Part shown: one piece after another, positions 56,225-64,000 of the stretch
How positions within the stretch are numbered: the stretch's first letter is position 1
How the letters are laid out: each line of letters begins with the position of its first letter
DNA from: Flavobacteriales bacterium UBA1494
GTDB lineage: Bacteria > Bacteroidota > Bacteroidia > Flavobacteriales_E > Vicingaceae
Direction: 5' to 3'
Assembly: GCA_905182175.1 (NCBI GenBank)
Contig: CAJJAT010000014.1
Location: 1 to 64,000, forward strand
DNA: 64,000 nt
Program-made: the position numbers and the translations under genes
The notes under the pieces: generated by a model
What the model was told of the DNA's origin: nothing
The model's input: the letters and a program-made list of their open reading frames with translations, nothing else
The model's database searches: none

Positions 56225-56676
56225 TATTCCTTATTTTTTGAATCTAAAACGATGGTTACAGGCCCATCGTTTACCAAAGTAATCTTCATGTCTGCTCCAA
56301 ATTTGCCACAATAAATTGGTTTACCCAATTCATACTCCATTTGCTTTTTAAACTCCTCATATAGCGGCTTAGAAATTCCAGGTTTCGCTGACTTTAAAAA
56401 CGAAGGTCGGTTTCCTTTTTTCGTAGATGCATGTAGTGTAAATTGGGAAACAACCAAGATATCTCCTCCCACATGCTTAACTGATAGATTCATGTTCCCA
56501 TTTTCATCCGAAAAGATTCGCATATTACACGTTTTACGGCATAGCCAATCAATGTCTTGCTTAGAATCATCCTCTTCAATGCCTATCAACAAAAGCAAAC
56601 CTTGGTTAATTTCTCCAACTCTTGCAGTACTAATTTCAACTGATGCTTTTGAAACTCTTTGGATTACCGTTCTCAT
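56224..56676 (-). CDS. dtd: D-aminoacyl-tRNA deacylase
   Basis: 150 residues, full length. Removes D-amino acids wrongly attached to tRNA. Start MRTVIQRVSKASVEI, the catalytic SQFTLHASTKKGNRPSF (about 78-94) and the C-terminal NDGPVTIVLDS with the cis-Pro Gly-Pro motif. Operon with the MazG-like gene. Confidence 0.96.
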   Translation of the reverse strand: MRTVIQRVSKASVEISTARVGEINQGLLLLIGIEEDDSKQDIDWLCRKTCNMRIFSDENGNMNLSVKHVGGDILVVSQFTLHASTKKGNRPSFLKSAKPGISKPLYEEFKKQMEYELGKPIYCGKFGADMKITLVNDGPVTIVLDSKNKE

Positions 56677-56750
56677 TTAAATTGCAAATTTGTTAGTGCT
56701 TAATTTTTAATGAAATATGGCAAAGATTAAAGCCCCTAATTACCAATTGA

Positions 56751-57701
56751 TCATCCTCTAACCCCTTTCGCTCTGTGATGTTCTCTTTCGTCGTCGTGGT
56801 ACATAGAAAGATAGCTATCGTATCTCTCTTTTGCGATTTCACCTTTATCTAAGGCCTCCTTAACAGCGCACTTAGGCTCATTAATATGAACACAATTATT
56901 AAACTTACACCTTTCCATTTTACTCCTCATTTCTGGAAAATAATGAGACAGCACTTCATTCTCTAAATCAACTGTACCGAATCCTTTGATTCCTGGCGTG
57001 TCAATAATTTTTCCACCAAACGGCAATTCAAACAACTCTGCAAAAGTTGTGGTATGTTTTCCTGTTTTATGATAGTCGGAGATTTCGTTCACCCTTAATT
57101 TGAAATTTTCATCCAAAGAATTCACCAAAGTACTTTTACCAACTCCAGAATGACCAGAAAAAATTGACGTTTTACCCTTCATTAATTCTTTTAACTGATC
57201 TATTCCTGTTTTCTTCTCCGCCGAAAGCTCAATTTGCTGATAGCCTGCCAATCTATAAATTGATTGCCAGTGAGCTAATTCCGCTTTTTGCTCGTTGGTT
57301 TTATACAAGTCAATTTTATTGTAAATTAAAACCGTTGGAATCCGATACGCCTCTGCCCCTGCCAAAAATCGATCAATAAACCCTAAAGTTGTAGGCGGGC
57401 TGTCAATGGTAATTACCAGAAACAATTGATCAACGTTGGCTGCAATAATTTGAGTTTGTTTTGACAAATTAATTGACCGACGAATAATGTAATTTTTCCT
57501 ATCCTCTATGGTATGAATAACTCCAGCATCTCCTTCCAAATGGAATCTTACCCAATCCCCAACAGCAACTGGGTTCGTACTCTTAAATCCTTTTAAGCGA
57601 AACTTCCCCTTTAAACGCGCGTTAATGCGCTCACCATTCTCCTTTTCTAAGTCATACCAGCTGCCTGTCGACTTTACTACAAGCCCTCTAAATTCTTCCA
57701 T
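56751..57701 (-). CDS. rsgA: Ribosome small subunit GTPase RsgA (YjeQ)
   Basis: 316 residues. N-terminal OB-fold (about 1-70), circularly permuted GTPase with G4 NKID and then GHSGVGKSTLVN (about 182-193) and DTPGIKGFG, and a C-terminal zinc site C-x4-C-x-H-x5-C (CKFNNCVH...KC). Matures the 30S subunit. Divergent from gldA over a 52-bp gap. Confidence 0.96.
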   Translation of the reverse strand: MEEFRGLVVKSTGSWYDLEKENGERINARLKGKFRLKGFKSTNPVAVGDWVRFHLEGDAGVIHTIEDRKNYIIRRSINLSKQTQIIAANVDQLFLVITIDSPPTTLGFIDRFLAGAEAYRIPTVLIYNKIDLYKTNEQKAELAHWQSIYRLAGYQQIELSAEKKTGIDQLKELMKGKTSIFSGHSGVGKSTLVNSLDENFKLRVNEISDYHKTGKHTTTFAELFELPFGGKIIDTPGIKGFGTVDLENEVLSHYFPEMRSKMERCKFNNCVHINEPKCAVKEALDKGEIAKERYDSYLSMYHDDEREHHRAKGVRG

Positions 57702-57753
57702 ATTTCAGATTTTAAATTTAGTAAATTCGTGCTGCATTATAGAAGAGAAAAAG

Positions 57754-58659
57754 ATGTCAATTGTTGTAAAAAATGTAACAAAATTATACGGAGAGCAAAA
57801 AGCTCTAGATAGTGTAAGCTTTAGCATAAAGCCAGGCGAAATTGTAGGGTTTCTTGGACCAAACGGAGCAGGAAAATCTACCATGATGAAAATCATTACC
57901 GGCTTTATTCCGTCAAATGAAGGCGAAACCCAGGTCTGTGATTTAGATGTTAGCATATCTCCATTAAAAACAAAGAGTAAAATCGGCTATTTAGCAGAGC
58001 AAAACCCGCTTTATTACGACATGTATGTTCGGGAATATCTTGGTTTTGTCGCAGGTATTTTTAAACTAAAAAACAGCAAAGCCCGAATCAACGAGCTGAT
58101 TCATATGGTCGGTCTTTCTGCTGAACAGAATAAGAAAATAGGACAATTATCAAAAGGTTATAAACAAAGAGTAGGATTAGCGCAAGCACTAATACATGAT
58201 CCAGAAGTTTTAATTTTAGATGAGCCAACAACAGGGCTAGACCCAAATCAATTGGAAGAAATTCGAAAGTTGATTCAGAAAATTGGTGCCAAAAAAACGG
58301 TAATGCTCTCTACTCACATCATGCAAGAAGTTGAGGCTATATGCGATCGAGTTATCATCATTAACAATGGAAAAATAGTTGCTGATGATAAAGCGTCTAA
58401 CCTAAACAAATTATTCAGTAGAAAAAATGTAATTCACATTGAATTTGAAAAAGCAATTGATGAAAATACTCTCAGTAAATTAACAGGTGTTCAATCAATT
58501 GAAAGATTAGAATTAAATAATTACCTAATTCACAGCAAATCAGAAGTAGACATTAGGAATGACTTATTTCAGTTTGCAATTGCACAAGGAACAACTGTAC
58601 TGACCTTAAAAAAAGAGGAATTAAAACTGGAAGATATTTTCAAACAACTTACCACTTAA
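57754..58659 (+). CDS. gldA: Gliding-motility ABC transporter ATPase GldA
   Basis: 301 residues from the ATG at 57754; the frame can be extended to 57625 but that overlaps rsgA on the other strand and lacks family sequence. Walker A GPNGAGKS (35-42), Q-loop AEQNPL, signature LSKGYKQR (LSxGxxQR), Walker B VLILDEPTTGLD and THIMQEVE. The length, with a C-terminal extension of 80 residues, and the sequence fit GldA of Flavobacteriales gliding motility. Its partners gldF and gldG are not in the window, as in F. johnsoniae, where gldA is separate from gldFG. Confidence 0.88.
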   Translation: MSIVVKNVTKLYGEQKALDSVSFSIKPGEIVGFLGPNGAGKSTMMKIITGFIPSNEGETQVCDLDVSISPLKTKSKIGYLAEQNPLYYDMYVREYLGFVAGIFKLKNSKARINELIHMVGLSAEQNKKIGQLSKGYKQRVGLAQALIHDPEVLILDEPTTGLDPNQLEEIRKLIQKIGAKKTVMLSTHIMQEVEAICDRVIIINNGKIVADDKASNLNKLFSRKNVIHIEFEKAIDENTLSKLTGVQSIERLELNNYLIHSKSEVDIRNDLFQFAIAQGTTVLTLKKEELKLEDIFKQLTT

Positions 58660-58733
58660 GAAACTCAATAAATTGAATAATAAAGTATTTTCAATTCGTA
58701 CTTTAGCAATTCGTAAAAAAATAAAGGAATAAT

Positions 58734-59984
58734 ATGTCATATTTATTTACCTCAGAATCTGTATCGGAAGGGCATCCAGATAAAGTTGCAGATCAGATTT
58801 CTGATGCATTAATCGATAACTTTTTAGCTTTTGACAGCGAGTCAAAAGTTGCTTGTGAAACGTTGGTTACAACAGGACAAGTAGTACTAGCAGGAGAAGT
58901 AAAATCCAAAGCCTATTTAGACGTTCAAATAATTGCTAGAGAGGTAATCAACAAGATTGGTTACAATAAAAGTGCATACATGTTTGACGGAAATAGTTGT
59001 GGCGTATTTTCTGCAATTCACGAACAATCTCCCGACATTAATCAGGGTGTTGAAAGAGCAAATAAAGAAGATCAGGGAGCAGGTGACCAAGGAATGATGT
59101 TTGGCTATGCGAACAATGAAACAGCTTCGTACATGCCATTGCCCCTAGAGATTTCTCACATGCTTTTAAAAGAGTTAGCTAAATTGAGAAGAGAAAATAA
59201 TGAGATTACGTACTTGAGACCAGATTCAAAGTCACAAGTGACCATTGAATATGATGAAAATAACAAGCCTGTAGGAATTGATGCAATTGTTATTTCAACA
59301 CAACATGATGATTTTGATAGCGAGACAAACATGCTCGCAAAAATCAGAAAAGACATGATTGAAATTTTGGTACCTAGAGTAAAAGCTTTGCTACCTGAAA
59401 GCATTCAAGCCCTTTTCGACGATTCAATAACCTACCACATTAACCCAACCGGAATTTTTGTAATTGGCGGACCTCATGGTGATACTGGACTAACAGGAAG
59501 AAAAATTATTGTTGACACATACGGTGGAAAAGGCGCTCACGGTGGAGGAGCTTTTTCGGGAAAAGACCCCAGTAAAGTAGACAGATCCGGAGCATATGCA
59601 ACAAGACACATCGCTAAGAATTTTGTTGCTGCAGGTTTAGCTGACGAGATTCTAGTGCAGGTAGCCTACGCTATTGGAGTAGCTGAGCCGATGGGTTTAT
59701 ATGTAAACACATATGGTACCTCAAAAATTGACATCACTGATGGTGAGATTGCCAAAAAGCTTTCAGCAATTTTTGATATGAGACCTTATGCTATTGAAAC
59801 CAGATTTGCATTAAGAACTCCTATTTATTCAGAAACTGCTGCTTACGGCCACATGGGAAGAACTTGTGAAACAGTGGATAAGACATTTACATCTCCAAAT
59901 GGAGAAACAGTAAGTATGACCGTTAAATTATTCCCTTGGGAAGAATTAAACTACGTAGATAAAGTGACCGCTGCTTTTAAGTAA
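58734..59984 (+). CDS. metK: S-adenosylmethionine synthase
   Basis: 416 residues. Makes SAM from methionine and ATP. Family motifs: [15 protein letters not shown] (8-22), [12 protein letters not shown] (about 117-128), [21 protein letters not shown] and the P-loop [22 protein letters not shown] at 58734 follows an A-rich leader; TACTTTAG at about 58,698 is a -7-like element. Convergent with der across a strong terminator. Confidence 0.98.
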   Translation: MSYLFTSESVSEGHPDKVADQISDALIDNFLAFDSESKVACETLVTTGQVVLAGEVKSKAYLDVQIIAREVINKIGYNKSAYMFDGNSCGVFSAIHEQSPDINQGVERANKEDQGAGDQGMMFGYANNETASYMPLPLEISHMLLKELAKLRRENNEITYLRPDSKSQVTIEYDENNKPVGIDAIVISTQHDDFDSETNMLAKIRKDMIEILVPRVKALLPESIQALFDDSITYHINPTGIFVIGGPHGDTGLTGRKIIVDTYGGKGAHGGGAFSGKDPSKVDRSGAYATRHIAKNFVAAGLADEILVQVAYAIGVAEPMGLYVNTYGTSKIDITDGEIAKKLSAIFDMRPYAIETRFALRTPIYSETAAYGHMGRTCETVDKTFTSPNGETVSMTVKLFPWEELNYVDKVTAAFK

Positions 59985-60004
59985 ACGGCAACTTCTATCA
60001 AAAT

Positions 60005-60050
60005 AAAAAACCTTTGGTCATCGAATATATTCGATGACCAAAGGTTTTTT
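60005..60050. terminator. Bidirectional terminator between metK and der
   Basis: Perfect 20-bp inverted repeat (AAAAAACCTTTGGTCATCGA with its complement at 60031-60050) around ATATAT. It carries A and T runs at both outer ends, so it can stop metK (+) and der (-). Confidence 0.93.
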
Positions 60051-60075
60051 TGTGTCTTGTTTACTTTTGAATTCT

Positions 60076-61383
60076 CTACTTCTCTCTAAAAAACAATTGA
60101 ATGGGAACTCCTGAGAAATCAAAATTCTCTCTCAAACGATTTTCAATGTATCGCTTGTACGGTTCTTTAATGTACTTTGGATGATTGCAGTAAAACGCAA
60201 ATGTTGGCTTATAAGTAGGCAACATTGTTGCAAACTTTACCTTTACGAATTTTCCTTTTACCGACGGGGGAGGGCTATTTTCAAAAATTGGCAGCATCAC
60301 ATCGTTCAATTTTGAGGTAGAAATCTTTTTAATTCTATTCTGAAAGACTTTTACAGCAGATTCTAATACATCATAAATACGTTGCTTGTCAGTTACCGAA
60401 GTAAATATAATTGGTACATCCGTAAAAGGTTGAATCTTTTGAACTATCCTTCCTTTGAAATCTTTCATCGTATTGGTCCCTTTTTCTTCTATCAGGTCCC
60501 ACTTGTTTACCATAATTACAATTCCTTTTTTATTCTTTATGGCAAGACTAAATATATTCATATCCTGAGCCATCATACCTTCATGCGCCTCGATTAACAG
60601 AACACACACATCTGCATTCTCAATCGCCCGAATCGTTCTCATAACTGAGTAAAACTCAATGTCCTCTTCAACCTTACTCTTTTTACGAAGACCAGCCGTA
60701 TCAGTTAAAATAAAATCAAATCCGTATGAATTATAGCGAGTTCCGACTGCATCTCTTGTTGTTCCGGCTGTTGGGGTAACAATGTTTCGCTCCTCACCAA
60801 TTAAAGCATTAATAAAAGATGATTTACCAACATTTGGTCTGCCTACAATAGCAATTCTAGGGATATCAGACTCTATTTCTTCTTGCGGCTCACCAAATTC
60901 GTGAATTACCTCATCCAATAAATCTCCGGTACCACTTCCGTTTATACTAGAAACATTGTGAACAAAACCCAACCCAAAAGAATAAAATTCAGCAGCATCT
61001 GCAATTCTTGCAGCATTGTCTACCTTATTTGCAACAACAAATATCTTCTTTTTAGCCCTTCTTAATAGATTCGCAACAGCGTTATCTAAGTCCGTAATTC
61101 CAACCATGGCATCAACCACAAATAAAATTACAGTCGCTTCTTGTAAAGCAATCTCTACTTGCTTTCGGATTTCACCTTCAAATTCATCATCAGACCCTCG
61201 AACATATCCCCCAGTATCAACTACAGAAAATTCATGTTTCCCCCAAGTAGTCTTGCCGTACTGTCTGTCTCTAGTTACTCCACTAGCCTCATCAACAATG
61301 GCTTTTCTACTTTCAGTTAATCTATTAAAAAGTGTTGATTTACCAACATTTGGTCTACCTACAATTGCTACAATGTTTTTCAT
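60076..61383 (-). CDS. der: Ribosome biogenesis GTPase Der (EngA)
   Basis: 435 residues. Two tandem GTPase domains: [12 protein letters not shown] (8-19) with DTGG and NKVD; and [12 protein letters not shown] (about 180-191) with DTAG and NKWD; then a KH-like C-terminal domain (about 350-435). Acts in 50S assembly. Six base pairs separate it from era upstream. Confidence 0.97.
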   Translation of the reverse strand: MKNIVAIVGRPNVGKSTLFNRLTESRKAIVDEASGVTRDRQYGKTTWGKHEFSVVDTGGYVRGSDDEFEGEIRKQVEIALQEATVILFVVDAMVGITDLDNAVANLLRRAKKKIFVVANKVDNAARIADAAEFYSFGLGFVHNVSSINGSGTGDLLDEVIHEFGEPQEEIESDIPRIAIVGRPNVGKSSFINALIGEERNIVTPTAGTTRDAVGTRYNSYGFDFILTDTAGLRKKSKVEEDIEFYSVMRTIRAIENADVCVLLIEAHEGMMAQDMNIFSLAIKNKKGIVIMVNKWDLIEEKGTNTMKDFKGRIVQKIQPFTDVPIIFTSVTDKQRIYDVLESAVKVFQNRIKKISTSKLNDVMLPIFENSPPPSVKGKFVKVKFATMLPTYKPTFAFYCNHPKYIKEPYKRYIENRLRENFDFSGVPIQLFFREK

Positions 61384-61389
61384 AATCTA

Positions 61390-62268
61390 CTATAAATAAC
61401 CGAAACGTTTCAGCTGCTTTTCGTCATTCCTCCATTCCTTATTCACCTTAACAAAAAGCTCTAAAAAAAGCTGTTTGTTAAAAAATTCTTCTAAGTCTTT
61501 TCTAGCTTCGGTGCCAACTTTCTTAAGTTTTGCTCCTTGCTTTCCAATAATAATGATTTTCTGACTTTCTCTACTTACGTGAATAACTGCTCTGATTCGA
61601 ATAATTTCTTCATGTTCTTTAAATTCCTCTACTTCTATTTCGACAGAGTAAGGAACTTCTTGCTTGTAATTCAACAATACCTTCTCCCTAATTTTTTCTT
61701 CGACAATGAAACGCTCACTCTTGTCTGTATAATTATCTTTTGGATAATAAGGAGGGCTTTCAGGAAGCAACTCTAAAACTCTTTTCTGAAGGAAATCAAT
61801 ATTAAAACCGTGCAAAGCTGAAATCGGAAAAACTTCGGCTTTTGGAAACTTCTCTGACCACAAGCCAACTGAATTCTCCATTGCCTCTTGATCTGTTAAA
61901 TCAAGTTTGTTAATCAATAACAAAATGGGACTTTCAATCTCAGCTAGACGCCTCTCTAACTTCTCATTTTTTAAATCTTTTTGACCAAACTCTACCATTA
62001 AAACCAACACATCAGCATCCTCTAAGCTTGTATATACAAACTTCATCATGCCTTCTTGCATTTTGTAAGCAGGGTCAACTATTCCTGGGGTGTCAGAGTA
62101 AATGATTTGATACTCTTCTTTATTGACGATTCCAAGAATTCTATGTCTAGTAGTTTGAGCTTTTGGAGTAATAATGGACAACTTCTCACCTACCAATTGA
62201 TTCATAAGAGTTGACTTACCAACATTTGGATGACCGATTATATTTACGAAACCTGCTTTGTGTGCCAT
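61390..62268 (-). CDS. era: Ribosome biogenesis GTPase Era
   Basis: 292 residues. GTPase domain with [12 protein letters not shown] (12-23), switch TTRHRI, DTPGIVDP and NKLD, followed by a KH domain with the RNA-binding GKQGAKLKKVGTEARKDLE (about 245-263). Binds the 3' end of 16S rRNA in 30S maturation. First gene of the era-der pair. Confidence 0.97.
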   Translation of the reverse strand: MAHKAGFVNIIGHPNVGKSTLMNQLVGEKLSIITPKAQTTRHRILGIVNKEEYQIIYSDTPGIVDPAYKMQEGMMKFVYTSLEDADVLVLMVEFGQKDLKNEKLERRLAEIESPILLLINKLDLTDQEAMENSVGLWSEKFPKAEVFPISALHGFNIDFLQKRVLELLPESPPYYPKDNYTDKSERFIVEEKIREKVLLNYKQEVPYSVEIEVEEFKEHEEIIRIRAVIHVSRESQKIIIIGKQGAKLKKVGTEARKDLEEFFNKQLFLELFVKVNKEWRNDEKQLKRFGYL

Positions 62269-62314
62269 TGGTTGTGATTAAAGATACAAAGAAACGAATT
62301 CTTAAAAAGAGAAG

Positions 62315-62350
62315 CTCAAAAAAAAAGCCCCAGAAGTTTCTGAGGCTTAG
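62315..62350 (-). terminator. Terminator of the initiator tRNA gene
   Basis: Stem AAGCCCCAGAA / TTCTGAGGCTT with one mismatch, followed on the minus strand by about ten T. It lies directly after the tRNA 3' end and before era, so era needs its own promoter or read-through. Confidence 0.8.
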
Positions 62351-62422
62351 TAGCGGGAGCCAGACTCGAACTGACGATCTTCGGGTTATGAGCCCGACGA
62401 GATACCACTTCTCCATCCCGCA
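62351..62422 (-). tRNA. Initiator tRNA-fMet (CAT anticodon)
   Basis: 72-nt cloverleaf on the minus strand: acceptor pairs GCGGGA/TCCCGC (positions 2-7/66-71), D-arm GAGA..TCTC, anticodon loop CTCATAA closed by the three G-C pairs GGG/CCC that mark initiator tRNAs, and T-arm GTCAG TTCGAGT CTGGC. Position 1:72 is T:T, an unpaired end like the C:A mismatch of E. coli tRNA-fMet, which permits formylation. The CCA end is not encoded (the genomic sequence after position 73 is CTA). Confidence 0.95.
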
Positions 62423-62457
62423 ATATATCTTAGGTATTTATTATCTATATTGGACGG

Positions 62458-62487
62458 CAAAAGTACATCTTTTTATTCACTTAACAA
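62458..62487 (-). promoter_or_regulatory. Consensus promoter of the initiator tRNA
   Basis: On the minus strand TTG (62485-62487), a 19-bp spacer and TACTTTTG (62458-62465): an exact match to the Bacteroidota sigma-A pattern. The tRNA 5' end is about 36 bp downstream. It is the best promoter in the window. Confidence 0.75.
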
Positions 62488-62575
62488 GTGAAAGTTTGAC
62501 TTTTTCAAAACTTATTTATATTCGTGCTTTTTGCAACTGCTATTGAAATGAATTCGATTAATTTAGTCATCTGAA

Positions 62576-63316
62576 ATGAAAATCTTACACAACATAGGAG
62601 AGTACTTTATTTTGATGGCGAGAACTTTTTCTCAACCAACGAAATCATCCTTGATTCGAAAGCAAATTTTGTTTGAAATAAACTCTCTTGGTTTAGGCTC
62701 AATGGGAATTATAACCATTATTTCAGCGTTCATGGGGGCTGTTATTACACTACAAACTGCTTCTAATATCGATAGTGCTTTAATCCCTGATTATACAGTA
62801 GGGTTTACAGCTAGACAATCTATGATTTTAGAGTTCTCGACCACAATAATTGCTCTTATCTTGGCAGGGAAAGTTGGTTCTAACATTGCCTCAGAAATTG
62901 GAATGATGCGGGTAACAGAACAAATTGATGCACTAGAAATAATGGGCGTTAATTCTGCATCCTATTTAATTGTTCCAAAAATTATAGCCGCCGTCTTTAT
63001 TAATCCATTTCTAGCAATTTGGAGTATGTTTGTTGGAATTTCCGGTGGTTACTTAGTTGCCGAATTCTCTGGGGTTGTTAGCACAGATGCATACATTGAA
63101 GGAGTTCAACTAGATTTTAAAATGTTCTCCATTTACTATGCATTGATAAAAACAGTAGTTTTTGCTTTCATTATCACATCAATTCCTGCCTTTTATGGCT
63201 ACAATGTTAAAGGAGGAGCTCTAGAAGTAGGCATCGCTAGTACAAGGGGCGTTGTTACATCTAGTATAGTCATTCTAATCGCCAATTATGTTATAACACA
63301 ATTACTACTGATTTGA
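62576..63316 (+). CDS. mlaE: MlaE-family ABC permease (phospholipid transport)
   Basis: 246 residues, five or six membrane helices, with family blocks QTASNID, EFSTTIIALILAGKVGSNIASEIGMMRVTEQIDALEIMGVNS (about 82-124) and GYNVKGGALEVGIASTRGVV near the C-terminus. MlaE forms the inner-membrane core of the system that moves phospholipids between the membranes. ATG at 62576; TATATTCG about 60 bp upstream is a possible -7 box. It overlaps mlaF by four bases. Confidence 0.93.
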   Translation: MKILHNIGEYFILMARTFSQPTKSSLIRKQILFEINSLGLGSMGIITIISAFMGAVITLQTASNIDSALIPDYTVGFTARQSMILEFSTTIIALILAGKVGSNIASEIGMMRVTEQIDALEIMGVNSASYLIVPKIIAAVFINPFLAIWSMFVGISGGYLVAEFSGVVSTDAYIEGVQLDFKMFSIYYALIKTVVFAFIITSIPAFYGYNVKGGALEVGIASTRGVVTSSIVILIANYVITQLLLI

Positions 63317-64000
63317 TTGAACTCAAAAACATACACAAGTCTTTTAGCGACAAACAAGTATTGCATGGTATTGATGTGCAATATGAAAAAGGGAAAACCA
63401 ACTTAATCATTGGAGCGTCAGGATCTGGAAAATCTGTATTAACTAAGTGCACGGTAGGTTTAATGGAACCTGACCAAGGCAGTGTGTTTTACGACGGACA
63501 GGATTTTACAAAGATGCAATTAGATGGCAAAAAAGAAATTCGAAAGAAGATTGGTATGCTTTTTCAAGGAGGCGCTTTGTTCGATTCTTTAACTGTTGAA
63601 GAAAATATTAAATTTCCCCTCAGAATGCATGCTAGCATGACTGAAAAAGAGATGGAAGACAGAGTGAACTTTTGCTTAGGTAGAGTTGACATGAGCGGTA
63701 TCAATGACCGTTTTCCTGCCGAAATTAGTGGTGGGATGCAAAAACGAGTCGGAATTGCTCGAGCAATTTCGTTGCAACCAAGTTATTTGTTTTGCGACGA
63801 ACCAAATTCAGGGCTAGACCCTAGCACATCGATTCTTATTGACAATCTAATTAAAGAGCTAACCGAAGAATATCAAATTACTACAATAGTAGTTACTCAC
63901 GATATGAATTCAGTAATGGAGATTGGGGATCATGTAATCTTTATTCACAAAGGGCACAAGCATTGGGAAGGCACTAAGGACACTATTCTGAAAGCTAACA
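63313..64000 (+). CDS. mlaF: MlaF-like ABC ATPase (3' end outside window)
   Basis: The frame is open from a TTG at 63313 (giving MIELKNIHKSFSDKQ) to the end of the window, 229 codons. The start overlaps the mlaE stop as TTGA, and no ATG fits before the conserved N-terminus. Walker A GASGSGKS (34-41), Q-loop FQGGALFDSLTV, signature ISGGMQKR (about 138-145), Walker B YLFCDEPNSGLDP and THDMNSV. It energises the MlaE permease. The MlaD substrate-binding gene is expected just beyond the window. Confidence 0.92.
   Translation, partial: MIELKNIHKSFSDKQVLHGIDVQYEKGKTNLIIGASGSGKSVLTKCTVGLMEPDQGSVFYDGQDFTKMQLDGKKEIRKKIGMLFQGGALFDSLTVEENIKFPLRMHASMTEKEMEDRVNFCLGRVDMSGINDRFPAEISGGMQKRVGIARAISLQPSYLFCDEPNSGLDPSTSILIDNLIKELTEEYQITTIVVTHDMNSVMEIGDHVIFIHKGHKHWEGTKDTILKAN

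Overview
The window is a stretch of chromosome from a member of the Bacteroidota, most probably a marine or free-living Flavobacteriales (Cryomorphaceae/Crocinitomicaceae-like). This rests on several signs. DNA is A+T-rich with almost no Shine-Dalgarno sequences. Several promoters carry the Bacteroidota -7 box TAnnTTTG. Two type IX secretion (T9SS) C-terminal domains are present. There is a gldA gliding-motility ATPase, FtsZ ends in the Bacteroidota-type tail, and the division cluster contains an MraZ operator. The species cannot be named from sequence alone.

Layout. 1-4.6 kb: secreted-protein genes on the minus strand: an MAM/FnIII-type surface protein cut by the window edge, a decayed T9SS protein gene, and an intact SBBP-like repeat protein with a T9SS tail. 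4.6-31 kb: housekeeping genes with frequent strand switches (gapA, rpmH, an MsbA-like exporter, murQ, a dead alpha/beta-hydrolase gene, an aminopeptidase, MarC, two SDRs, an HDAC-like deacetylase, DUF819 and SirB1-like proteins, uridine phosphorylase, UspA, cinA, an M28 peptidase, a TolB-like lipoprotein, an SSF symporter, lhgO, a UMF1-type MFS carrier). The stretch 21.35-22.64 kb has no convincing intact gene and holds remnants, including the N-terminus of a KAP-type NTPase. 31.3-35.9 kb: a tightly coupled three-gene envelope operon (two OmpA-like proteins and a CAP-domain protein). 36.2-51.9 kb: the complete dcw cluster mraZ-rsmH-ftsL-ftsI-murE-mraY-murD-ftsW-murG-murC-ftsQ-ftsA-ftsZ on the minus strand, with three MraZ repeats upstream. 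52-62.3 kb: four ribosome-assembly GTPases (engB, rsgA, der, era) mixed with PH-domain membrane proteins, dtd, a MazG-like protein, gldA and metK. 62.35 kb: an initiator tRNA-Met with its own consensus promoter and terminator. 62.6-64 kb: mlaE and the start of mlaF.

How they work together. The dcw cluster supplies peptidoglycan precursors (MurC/D/E, MraY, MurG), the septal synthase (FtsW/FtsI) and the divisome scaffold (FtsQ/L/A/Z); murQ recycles MurNAc-6-phosphate. The envelope operon, MlaEF and the secreted proteins serve the outer membrane and cell surface. The GTPase group, rpmH, dtd and tRNA-fMet serve translation.

I found no CRISPR array, insertion sequence, prophage or obvious defence system. 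The most interesting signals are noncoding or decaying: a possible attenuator or small RNA before the SDR gene at 11,991, the MraZ operator, two multiply disrupted pseudogenes, several false TTG starts sitting inside -7 boxes, and degraded dispersed repeats.
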